Shown: positions 32,443 to 38,714 of the stretch, one piece after another
How positions within the stretch are numbered: position 1 is the stretch's first letter
Layout: each line of letters opens with the position of its first letter
Program-made: the position numbers and the translations under genes
Notes under the pieces: generated by a model
Told to the model about the DNA's origin: nothing
Databases searched by the model: none
Seen by the model: the letters and a program-made list of their open reading frames with translations, nothing else
Assembly (NCBI GenBank): GCA_031291275.1
Contig: JARLJJ010000304.1
Location: forward strand, 1 to 38,714
Direction: 5' to 3'
DNA from: Formivibrio sp.
GTDB taxonomy: Bacteria > Pseudomonadota > Gammaproteobacteria > Burkholderiales > Chitinibacteraceae
Length of the DNA: 38,714 nucleotides

Positions 32443-32757
32443 TTAGCCGGCGTTGCCCGTCAGCAATTTTTGCAGCTCTCCGGAAGCGTACATTTCCTTC
32501 ATGATGTCCGAGCCGCCGATAAATTCGCCCTGGATGTAGAGCTGCGGAATCGTTGGCCAATTGGCGTATTCCTTGATTCCCTGGCGGATGTCGTCATCGG
32601 CCAAGACATTGATCGCGGCAAATTCAACACCGCAATTTTTCAGAATCTGTACGGCTCCCGAAGAAAACCCACATTGTGGAAAGGTCGGCGTACCTTTCAT
32701 AAACAAGACTACGGGATTCTGGGTGACAATTTGATGGATTCGTTCTTGGGTACTCAT
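32443..32757 (-). CDS. grxD: monothiol glutaredoxin Grx4
   Basis: A 104-residue CGFS-type monothiol glutaredoxin that binds a shared [2Fe-2S] cluster with glutathione and moves it to target proteins. The active motif CGFS is at residues 29-32 in PTFPQCGFSSGAVQIL. The glutathione-binding TIPQLYIQGEFIGGSDI segment is intact. ATG 32757 begins MSTQERIHQIVTQNPV; an upstream ATG at 32790 would add an atypical leader. In many betaproteobacteria grxD follows prmC; here 5 kb of ETF genes stand between them. Confidence 0.95.
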   Translation of the reverse strand: MSTQERIHQIVTQNPVVLFMKGTPTFPQCGFSSGAVQILKNCGVEFAAINVLADDDIRQGIKEYANWPTIPQLYIQGEFIGGSDIMKEMYASGELQKLLTGNAG

Positions 32758-32846
32758 GGCTGATCTCGCATGGTTGACAATTTCACTCAAGCATTATGGG
32801 GTTGTCACCCCCACTTCACAAGAGCCTGGTGGGGCTGTCCGTCCGG

Positions 32847-33632
32847 TCATTTTTCCACAAACGCCCGCTCGATCACGTAATCACCCGGCTCGCCGATGCG
32901 TGCCGAGGCTTTGAAGCCGTGGCGGTCCAGTAAGGCTGCGGTATCGGCCAGCATCGCTGGGCTGCCGCAAAGCATCGCTCTATCGTGGGCCGGATCGAGC
33001 GGCGGCAAGCCGATGTCTGCGAACAGCTGGCCGGATTCGATCAGATCGGTGAGCCGGCCCTGATTCTTGAACGCTTCGCGCGTCACGGTAGGGTAGTAGA
33101 TGAGCTTCTCGCGCACTTCCTCGCCGAAGAATTCGTTTTGCGGCAGTTCATGCGTAATGAAATCGGCATAGGCGAGTTCGCTCACCGTGCGCACACCATG
33201 AATCAGCACGATTTTTTCAAAGCGCTCGTAGGCTTCCGGGTCCTGAATCACGCTCATGAACGGCGCGAGACCGGTGCCGGTGGAAAGCAGATACAGGTTC
33301 TTGCCCGGCCGCAGATCGTCCAGCACCAGCGTGCCCGTCGGTTTGCGGCTTACCAGCAGTTCGTCGCCGACCTTCAGGTGCTGCAGGCGCGAAGTCAGTG
33401 GGCCGTTCTCGACCTTGATGCTGAAAAATTCCAGATGTTCTTCATAGTTGGCACTGGCGATGCTGTAGGCGCGCAGCAGCGGACGCTGATTGACCTGCAG
33501 GCCGATCATCACGAACTGGCCGTTCTCGAAACGCAGGCCTTGATCGCGCGTGGTCTTGAAGCTGAACAGGGTATCGTTCCAGTGGTGCACGCTAAGAATG
33601 CGTTCGGTACTCAATGTGCTCGGAGTGCTCAT
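32847..33632 (-). CDS. fpr: ferredoxin/flavodoxin-NADP+ reductase
   Basis: A 261-residue FAD enzyme that exchanges electrons between NADPH and ferredoxin or flavodoxin. The FAD site RAYSIASANYEEHLEFFSIK, the linker GPLTSRLQHLKVGDEL and the NADP part LYLLSTGTGLAPFMSVI are clear. The C terminus has MLCGSPAMLADTAALL and ends FVEK, the Fpr subclass I type. ATG 33632 has AGAGGA eight bases upstream. It is the third gene after etfB and etfA, 11 bases past the etfA stop. That places an NADPH-linked reductase in an ETF operon, which is not the common arrangement. Confidence 0.93.
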   Translation of the reverse strand: MSTPSTLSTERILSVHHWNDTLFSFKTTRDQGLRFENGQFVMIGLQVNQRPLLRAYSIASANYEEHLEFFSIKVENGPLTSRLQHLKVGDELLVSRKPTGTLVLDDLRPGKNLYLLSTGTGLAPFMSVIQDPEAYERFEKIVLIHGVRTVSELAYADFITHELPQNEFFGEEVREKLIYYPTVTREAFKNQGRLTDLIESGQLFADIGLPPLDPAHDRAMLCGSPAMLADTAALLDRHGFKASARIGEPGDYVIERAFVEK

Positions 33633-33643
33633 GGTCAATCCTC

Positions 33644-34588
33644 TTAGGGGCGCGCCTGGCGCAGGGCTTCGGTCAATACCGGCAGGGTTTCGAACAGATC
33701 GGCGACCAGACCATAGTCCGCCACGTCGAAGATCGAGGCGTCAGGATCCTGGTTGATGGCGACGACGATCCGGCTGTCCTTCATGCCGGCCGTGTGCTGC
33801 ACCGCGCCGGAAATGCCGACGGCGATATAGCAGTCGGGCGCGACGATGGTGCCGGTCTGCCCGACCTGGAATTCATTGGGGGCGAAGCCGGCATCGACGG
33901 CGGCGCGCGTGGCGCCCAGCGCGGCACCGAGCACGTTGGCCAGCGGAGACAGCATCGCGTCGAATTGTGCTGCGCTGCCGAGCGATCGCCCGCCCGACAC
34001 CACATAACGTGCACTGCCTAGCGCCGGACCTTCGCTGCTGCCTTGTTGCGCGCCCAGCCACTGGACGGTTGTCGTGGCCGGCGGCACGGCGAGCGTCACC
34101 ACGCCGGCAGCGCCGCCATCAACTGCAGCGGTAAAGCGGCTGCCGCGTACCGTCAATACTTGAATCGGGTCCATGCTCCGCACGGTTTCCTGCAGATTTC
34201 CGGCGTAGATGTGGCGAACATAAGTGTTGTCGCCCAAAAACCCGGTCACGTCGGAAAGCATCGCGACATCAAGCAATGCCGCGACGCGGGGCAGGATATT
34301 GCGCGAGAACGTGCCGTGTGCGGCCAGGATCATGCGGTAATCGCCAGCCAGCGAAACCAGGATCGGGGCCACATCTTCCGCCAGCGGGTGCGCCAAGTGC
34401 GGGGCATCGGCGACCAGAACGCGCGCTACGCCTTGCACGGCACGTGCGGCTTCAAGCACGGCGGAGAGGTCATTTCCGACGAGCAACAAATCGACCGGCG
34501 CCTGGGCGAGTTGTGCAGCGGTGATGGCTTGGCGGGTGGCCAGGCTCAGTTGGCGGCCGTCGTGCTCGGCCAGTATCAGAGTGCTCAT
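33644..34588 (-). CDS. etfA: electron transfer flavoprotein, alpha subunit
   Basis: FAD-carrying large subunit of ETF, 314 residues, which collects electrons from acyl-CoA and other dehydrogenases. The C-terminal FAD domain has VVSGGRSLGS, QVGQTGTIVAPDCYIAVGIS, GAVQHTAGMKDSRIVVAIN and FDVADYGLVADL, the family hallmarks. The N-terminal ETF domain starts MSTLILAEHDGRQL. AGGAG lies seven bases before the ATG, which overlaps the etfB stop by four bases (ATGA), so subunits are made in step. Its partner quinone oxidoreductase is encoded divergently at 36393-38042. Confidence 0.96.
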   Translation of the reverse strand: MSTLILAEHDGRQLSLATRQAITAAQLAQAPVDLLLVGNDLSAVLEAARAVQGVARVLVADAPHLAHPLAEDVAPILVSLAGDYRMILAAHGTFSRNILPRVAALLDVAMLSDVTGFLGDNTYVRHIYAGNLQETVRSMDPIQVLTVRGSRFTAAVDGGAAGVVTLAVPPATTTVQWLGAQQGSSEGPALGSARYVVSGGRSLGSAAQFDAMLSPLANVLGAALGATRAAVDAGFAPNEFQVGQTGTIVAPDCYIAVGISGAVQHTAGMKDSRIVVAINQDPDASIFDVADYGLVADLFETLPVLTEALRQARP

Positions 34589-35337
34589 TGCAATACTCCT
34601 GCCTCATCTTTCAGTTTTTGCACCAGCTCGGCCACGCTGCCGACCCGGATGCCGGCCTTGCGCGCCGGCGGCTCGCTGACGCGCAGCACTTTCAGGCGCG
34701 GCGCGGCATCGACGCCCAGCGTGGCGGCGGCGAGGGTTTCGATGGGTTTCTTTTTCGCCTGCATCAAATTGGGCAATTTGACGAAGCGCGGCGCATTCAG
34801 GCGCAGATCGGCGGTGACCACGGCCGGCAGGTCGATGGCCAGGGAATCCGTGCCGCCTTCGATTTCACGCGTGACCTGCATACGGGTGCCGGAGACGGTG
34901 AGCGCCGAGAGGAAAGTGCCTTGCGGCCAGTTCAGCAGTCCCGCCAGCATTGGGCCGACTTGACCGGCATCGTTATCAATCGCCTGCTTGCCGAGGATCA
35001 CCAGTTGCGGTTGTTCGCGTCCGACCACGGCATGCAGCAGCTTGGCAACGCCGAGCGGCTGCAACACCTCGGTGCTTTCCACCAGCAGCGCGCGATCGAC
35101 GCCCATGGCCAGCGCATGGCGCAAGACATCCTGCGCCACCGCGCCGCCGATCGACACGACGACCACTTCAGTGGCGATGCCGGCTTCGCGCAGGCGCAGC
35201 GCTTCCTCGACCGCGTTTTCGTCGAACGGATTCATGCTCATTTTGACGCCGGCGGTCTCGACCCCCGTGCCGTCGAGCGAAGGCCGGACGCGCACGTTGT
35301 GATCCACCACCCGCTTGACCGCGACCAGAACTTTCAT
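34585..35337 (-). CDS. etfB: electron transfer flavoprotein, beta subunit
   Basis: AMP-binding small ETF subunit of 250 residues. Diagnostic segments are MKVLVAVKRVVDHNVRVR at the start, MSMNPFDENAVEEALRLRE, GKQAIDNDAGQVGPMLAGLL and the recognition-loop TREIEGGTDSLAIDLPAVVT. GAGG precedes the ATG by nine bases. It is the first gene of etfB-etfA-fpr and diverges from the LysR-type regulator gene. Two LysR-type boxes in the 104-base gap suggest direct control. Confidence 0.96.
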   Translation of the reverse strand: MKVLVAVKRVVDHNVRVRPSLDGTGVETAGVKMSMNPFDENAVEEALRLREAGIATEVVVVSIGGAVAQDVLRHALAMGVDRALLVESTEVLQPLGVAKLLHAVVGREQPQLVILGKQAIDNDAGQVGPMLAGLLNWPQGTFLSALTVSGTRMQVTREIEGGTDSLAIDLPAVVTADLRLNAPRFVKLPNLMQAKKKPIETLAAATLGVDAAPRLKVLRVSEPPARKAGIRVGSVAELVQKLKDEAGVLQ

Positions 35338-35395
35338 AGTTACGCACCTCTGACAAACTCATGGAATTGCAGTGAAGTGTAGGAGCCGGTAAAAT

Positions 35396-35441
35396 ATCTG
35401 TAAAATGGATTGTATTGATACTATTGATCTATAGAGTAGAT
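35396..35441. promoter_or_regulatory. paired LysR-type operators (ATC-N9-GAT) between etfB and lysR gene
   Basis: Two ATC-N9-GAT elements, the usual LysR-family recognition form, lie at 35396-35410 and 35427-35441. Their centres are 31 bp apart, three helical turns. The second includes the longer inverted repeat ATCTA-N5-TAGAT and abuts the regulator's ATG. A direct repeat TATTGAT (35413-35419 and 35422-35428) lies between. This layout fits tetramer binding, autoregulation and control of etfBA. Confidence 0.68.
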
Positions 35442-36368
35442 ATGAAATTCACCCTGAGACAACTGGAAGTGTTCGTCGCCGTGGCGCGGCAGGAAAGCGT
35501 ATCGCGCGCTGCCGAAGCACTGTCGCTGTCGCAGTCGGCGACGAGTACCGCGCTGGGCGAGTTCGAGCGGGCCTATGACACCACGCTGTTTGATCGGGTG
35601 GGAAAAGGGCTGCGGCTGAATGAAGTCGGGGCCCAGCTGCTGCCTGCTGCTGTCGAGCTGCTCGACCGCGCCAGCGGAATCGAAGACTTGCTGGGCGGGC
35701 ATGCCGGATTCGGCCCGCTGAAGATCGGCGCCACGCTCACGATCGGCAACTACCTCGCCACGCTGATTGTCACCAAGTACTTGCAGCAACACGGCGAAAG
35801 CGAGGTTCAGCTGCAGGTGCGCAACACCAGCGTCATCATTGATCACTTGACCAAGTTCGAGCTGGATCTCGGTTTGATCGAAGGCGATTGCCAGCATCCC
35901 GATCTGGTCGTCACACCTTGGGTCGAGGATGAGCTGGTGGTGTTCTGCGCCCCAAACCACCGGCTGGCCGGGGAAGCGGATGTTGCGCTGAGCGAATTGC
36001 AGGCTGAAGCGTGGATCATGCGCGAGCCGGGTTCGGGCACGCGCCAGACGCTCGACCAGGCGCTGTCCAGGCAGCTGTTTCACCCGAATGTCCGCTTGGT
36101 GCTTGAGCATACCGAAGCGATCAAGCGCGCGGTCGAATCGGGGCTGGGCATCGGCTGTATCTCGCGCCTGGCGCTGCGCGAGGCGTTTCGCCGTGGCAGC
36201 TTGCAGCCGATCGAAGTGCCCGTGCTGGATCTGCGCCGCCATTTCAATTTCGTCTGGCACCGCCGCAAGCACCAGACACCGGGCATGCGCGCGTTCCTCG
36301 ACCACTGTCACGCCCTGACCGCGGGCGTGCGCCGCAGCGATGAAATCGACTTGCCCTATATCCTCTGA
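35442..36368 (+). CDS. LysR-family transcriptional regulator of the etf genes
   Basis: A 308-residue LysR-type regulator. The N-terminal winged helix is canonical (MKFTLRQLEVFVAVARQESV, then AAEALSLSQSATSTALGEFE, then LFDRVGKGLRLNEVG). The C-terminal sensor domain has two alpha/beta lobes (FGPLKIGATLTIGNYLATL, then LDLGLIEGD, then WIMREPGSGTRQTL). The ligand is unknown. The ATG at 35442 immediately follows a LysR box. The ETF-quinone oxidoreductase gene follows downstream in the same direction, so regulator and oxidoreductase are probably one transcript while etfBA-fpr runs the other way. Confidence 0.92.
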   Translation: MKFTLRQLEVFVAVARQESVSRAAEALSLSQSATSTALGEFERAYDTTLFDRVGKGLRLNEVGAQLLPAAVELLDRASGIEDLLGGHAGFGPLKIGATLTIGNYLATLIVTKYLQQHGESEVQLQVRNTSVIIDHLTKFELDLGLIEGDCQHPDLVVTPWVEDELVVFCAPNHRLAGEADVALSELQAEAWIMREPGSGTRQTLDQALSRQLFHPNVRLVLEHTEAIKRAVESGLGIGCISRLALREAFRRGSLQPIEVPVLDLRRHFNFVWHRRKHQTPGMRAFLDHCHALTAGVRRSDEIDLPYIL

Positions 36369-36392
36369 ATGACCACTTCAGGAAAAACCAAT

Positions 36393-38042
36393 ATGCAACG
36401 CGATGTGATGAATTACGACGTACTGATCGTAGGCGCAGGCCCGGCTGGATTGTCCGCGGCGATCCGCATCAAGCAGCAGGCTGCAGTGCTGGGGCGCGAA
36501 ATCAGTGTGTGCGTGCTGGAAAAAGGATCGCAAGTCGGCGCGCATATCCTCTCGGGCGCGGTTATCGATCCGATTGCGCTGGACGAGCTGCTGCCGCAAT
36601 GGCGCACGCAAGGCGCGCCGATCACCACCGCGGTGAGCGAAGACCGGTTCTATGCGCTGGACGAGGAACACCACTGGCGCTTGCCGAACGCGATCCAGCC
36701 GCCGCTGATGAGCAACCACGGCGCTTACATCGTCAGTCTGGGCGAGGTCTGCGCCTGGCTGGCCGAACAGGCCGAGGCGCTGGGCGTGGAGATTTACCCC
36801 GGCTTTACTGCGGCCCAGATGCTGTACGACGAAGCCGGCAAGGTGCTAGGCGTGATCTCCGGCGACATGGGGCGCAACGCGCAGGGCGAGGAAGGGCCGC
36901 AGTTCGCGCCGGGAATGGAAATCCGCGCGGCGTATACCCTGATTGCCGAAGGAGCGCGCGGCTCGTTGACGCGCGAACTCGAACAGCGCTTTGATCTGCG
37001 CCGCAATGCCTCGCCGCAGAAATACGGCCTCGGCTTCAAGGAGCTCTGGCGCGTCAGCCCGGAAAAACACCGGGCGGGTCTGGTGCAACACACGCTGGGC
37101 TGGCCGCTCGGCAGCGACACCGGCGGCGGTTCGTTCACCTATCACTATGGCGAGGGACTGGTTGCCATCGGCTTTGTCGTGCATCTGGACTATGCCAATC
37201 CGTATCTGTCGCCGTTCGACGAGTTCCAGCGCTTCAAGCTGCATCCGCTGATCCGCCCGCTACTCGAGGGCGGCCAGCGCCTGTGCTACGGCGCGCGGGC
37301 GATCAGCGAAGGCGGTCTGCAATCGATCCCGGAACTGGTCTTTCCCGGCGGCGCGCTGCTGGGTTGCAGTGCCGGCATGGTCAATGTGCCGCGCATCAAG
37401 GGCACGCACAACGCGATGAAATCCGGCATGCTGGCCGCCGAAGCCGGCTGCGCCGCGCTGGCGGCGGGACGGGCGCAAGATACGCTCGACACATATCCCG
37501 CGGCGCTGCGCCAGTCGTGGGTGTGGCGCGATCTGGATGCGGTGCGCAACGTCAAACCCTGGCTGTCGCGCCTCGGCACGGTATTGGGGTCCGCGATGGG
37601 CGGGATGGAAATGTGGCTGGCCGGACTCGGACTGCGCACACCGTGGACCTTGCGGCACCGCAAGGCCGACCATGAATGCCTGAAGCCCGCGGCAGAGGCC
37701 CGGCCCATCGACTACCCGAAGCCCGACGGCAAGATCAGCTTCGATCGCCTGACCTCGATCGCCTACAGCAATATCGCGCACGATCACAACCAGCCCTGCC
37801 ATCTGCAGCTGATAGATGCGGCGCTGCCGATCAGCCTCAACCTGGCCCGTTATGCCGCACCCGAGCAGCGCTACTGCCCGGCCGGGGTCTATGAAATCGT
37901 CGGCCCGGAGGAGGCGCCGCACCTGCAAATCAACGCGCAGAACTGCATCCACTGCAAGACCTGCGATATCAAGGATCCGGGCCAGAACATCGTCTGGGTT
38001 CCCCCGGAAGGCGGTAGCGGGCCGACGTATCCGGCGATGTGA
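36393..38042 (+). CDS. electron transfer flavoprotein-ubiquinone oxidoreductase
   Basis: Membrane-associated FAD and [4Fe-4S] enzyme that passes electrons from reduced ETF to ubiquinone; 549 residues. The FAD-binding YDVLIVGAGPAGLSAAIRI is near the N terminus. Family stretches include GAHILSGAVIDPIALDELLP, YGLGFKELWRV and MVNVPRIKGTHNAMKSGMLA. The C-terminal cluster cysteines lie in YCPAGVYEIV and NCIHCKTCDIKDPGQNI, and the end PTYPAM is typical. I prefer ATG 36393, which has AGGAAAA upstream, over an ATG at 36369 that directly abuts the LysR stop without a ribosome site. It completes the ETF route with the divergent etfBA. Confidence 0.94.
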   Translation: MQRDVMNYDVLIVGAGPAGLSAAIRIKQQAAVLGREISVCVLEKGSQVGAHILSGAVIDPIALDELLPQWRTQGAPITTAVSEDRFYALDEEHHWRLPNAIQPPLMSNHGAYIVSLGEVCAWLAEQAEALGVEIYPGFTAAQMLYDEAGKVLGVISGDMGRNAQGEEGPQFAPGMEIRAAYTLIAEGARGSLTRELEQRFDLRRNASPQKYGLGFKELWRVSPEKHRAGLVQHTLGWPLGSDTGGGSFTYHYGEGLVAIGFVVHLDYANPYLSPFDEFQRFKLHPLIRPLLEGGQRLCYGARAISEGGLQSIPELVFPGGALLGCSAGMVNVPRIKGTHNAMKSGMLAAEAGCAALAAGRAQDTLDTYPAALRQSWVWRDLDAVRNVKPWLSRLGTVLGSAMGGMEMWLAGLGLRTPWTLRHRKADHECLKPAAEARPIDYPKPDGKISFDRLTSIAYSNIAHDHNQPCHLQLIDAALPISLNLARYAAPEQRYCPAGVYEIVGPEEAPHLQINAQNCIHCKTCDIKDPGQNIVWVPPEGGSGPTYPAM

Positions 38043-38057
38043 TCGACGGGTTCGCTG

Positions 38058-38078
38058 CCGGGAAGGCCTATTCCCCGG
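38058..38078. terminator. weak convergent hairpin
   Basis: CCGGGAA (38058-38064) pairs with TTCCCCGG (38071-38078) with a one-base bulge and a GGCCTA loop. No T-run. It lies in the 42-base gap between the ETF-QO stop and the prmC stop. Confidence 0.35.
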
Positions 38079-38084
38079 TGAACG

Positions 38085-38714
38085 CTAGCGGATGCCGCCG
38101 CTGATCCGCTCGTGTCCGGCCAGATCGCGCCAGCTTTGCACCGCGCCGTAGCCCGCCGCAGTCAGCAACTCGCGGCAAGGCGCGCCTTGGTCCCAGCCGT
38201 GCTCGAACAGCAGCCAGCCGCCCGGCGTCAGGTGCGTCCGGGCATCGGTGACAATCGTGCGCAAATGGCTCAATCCATCGCTGTGATCGGTCAGCGCACC
38301 GCGCGGTTCGAAGCGCAGATCGCCTTGTTGTAGATGCGGATCGTGCTGTTCGATATAGGGTGGGTTGGAAACGATCAGGTCAAACATCTTGTCGTCCAGC
38401 GCGGCTAGCCAGTCCGATTCGATAAAACGGACATGGGCACCCAGTTGCCGGGCATTGCCGGCGGCAAGGGCCAGCGCATCTGCCGAGATATCGACCGCCG
38501 TCAGCGCCAGATCGGGGCGCTCGAGCTTGAGCGTGACCGGAATGCAGCCCGAGCCGCACCCCAGATCGAGCATCCGCGCCTGTTGCGGCGCGCGCGCCAG
38601 CGCCAGTTCCACCAGCAGTTCGGTTTCCGGGCGCGGAATCAGCACGGCGGGCGAGACCCGAAAATCACGGCCATAGAATTCGCGCCTGCCTGTGATATAG
38701 GCGACCGGTTCGCC
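38085..38714 (-). CDS. prmC: peptide chain release factor N5-glutamine methyltransferase, 5' end outside window
   Basis: SAM-dependent enzyme that methylates the GGQ glutamine of release factors RF1 and RF2. 209 codons of the C-terminal part are visible, and the frame runs off the window at 38714. The substrate-recognition lead-in EPVAYITGRREFYG and LIPRPETELLVELAL come first. They are followed by the SAM motif MLDLGCGSGCIPVTLKLERP, and the catalytic NPPY in FDLIVSNPPYIEQHD. All are diagnostic for PrmC/HemK. The N-terminal helical domain is missing from view. The stop TAG at 38087-38085 faces the ETF-QO gene. prfA would be expected upstream, outside the window. Confidence 0.95.
   Translation of the reverse strand, partial: GEPVAYITGRREFYGRDFRVSPAVLIPRPETELLVELALARAPQQARMLDLGCGSGCIPVTLKLERPDLALTAVDISADALALAAGNARQLGAHVRFIESDWLAALDDKMFDLIVSNPPYIEQHDPHLQQGDLRFEPRGALTDHSDGLSHLRTIVTDARTHLTPGGWLLFEHGWDQGAPCRELLTAAGYGAVQSWRDLAGHERISGGIR

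Overview
The window reads as a chromosomal segment of a betaproteobacterium. The evidence is the lnt-corC-ybeY-phoH block with miaB nearby, a CNP1-like family gene, a paired PA2778/PA2779-type cassette, an etfBA/ETF-QO set with a LysR regulator, and a NorR/NorA pair whose operators look like those described for Ralstonia. Neisseriales- or Rhodocyclales-like relatives are plausible, but I cannot fix the genus from sequence alone. There is no plasmid or phage backbone, no CRISPR array and no complete insertion sequence.

Layout. (1) 1-9000: envelope and RNA housekeeping on the minus strand (lnt partial, corC, ybeY, phoH, a YciI-like gene, then miaB at 7.6-9.0 kb). A plus-strand trio is lodged between phoH/yciI and miaB: a CPA2 antiporter, a YbdK-type carboxylate-amine ligase and a class I glutamine amidotransferase-like hydrolase. 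(2) 9000-12950: a small exported protein, an HDOD protein with a small partner, a TehA-type channel and an EamA exporter with a very His-rich tail. (3) 13070-15830: a Fur-box promoter, a structured leader, a cupredoxin plus FTR1 iron permease, then a SHOCT membrane protein and a Spy-like protein with a Met/Gly repeat. (4) 15838-19600: bacteriohemerythrin, the PA2779-PA2778 pair, a glycine-zipper protein and an unknown exported protein.

(5) 19600-25870: a gene-poor tract followed by what looks like a nitrosative-stress module. It holds marR plus a DGC-domain gene, a divergent HPP-CBS membrane protein, and norR divergent from norA (ytfE/RIC). Three GGT-N7-ACC NorR sites and a textbook sigma-54 promoter lie between norR and norA. 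The module is followed by a strong terminator, a gene-free tract and tRNA-Met. (6) 25980-30110: a periplasmic solute-binding-like protein, a beta-propeller lactonase, RNase P RNA, and tusA-pyrC-small membrane protein. (7) 30226-32420: cytochrome b561, a CDF zinc-type exporter and a CNP1-like protein. (8) 32443-38714: grxD, the etfB-etfA-fpr operon, a divergent LysR gene plus ETF-quinone oxidoreductase, and the 3' part of prmC. Two ATC-N9-GAT boxes 31 bp apart sit between etfB and the LysR gene.

How the genes fit together. Metal and radical handling recurs: Fur-controlled iron uptake, a His-rich exporter, a CDF exporter, hemerythrin and NO-damage repair. The ETF genes form a complete electron route (ETF to ETF-QO to quinone) with an unusual ferredoxin/flavodoxin-NADP reductase attached. 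The best candidates for something under-described are the antiporter/ligase/hydrolase trio, the HPP-CBS/MarR/DGC/NorR/NorA module, and the structured leader in front of the cupredoxin gene.
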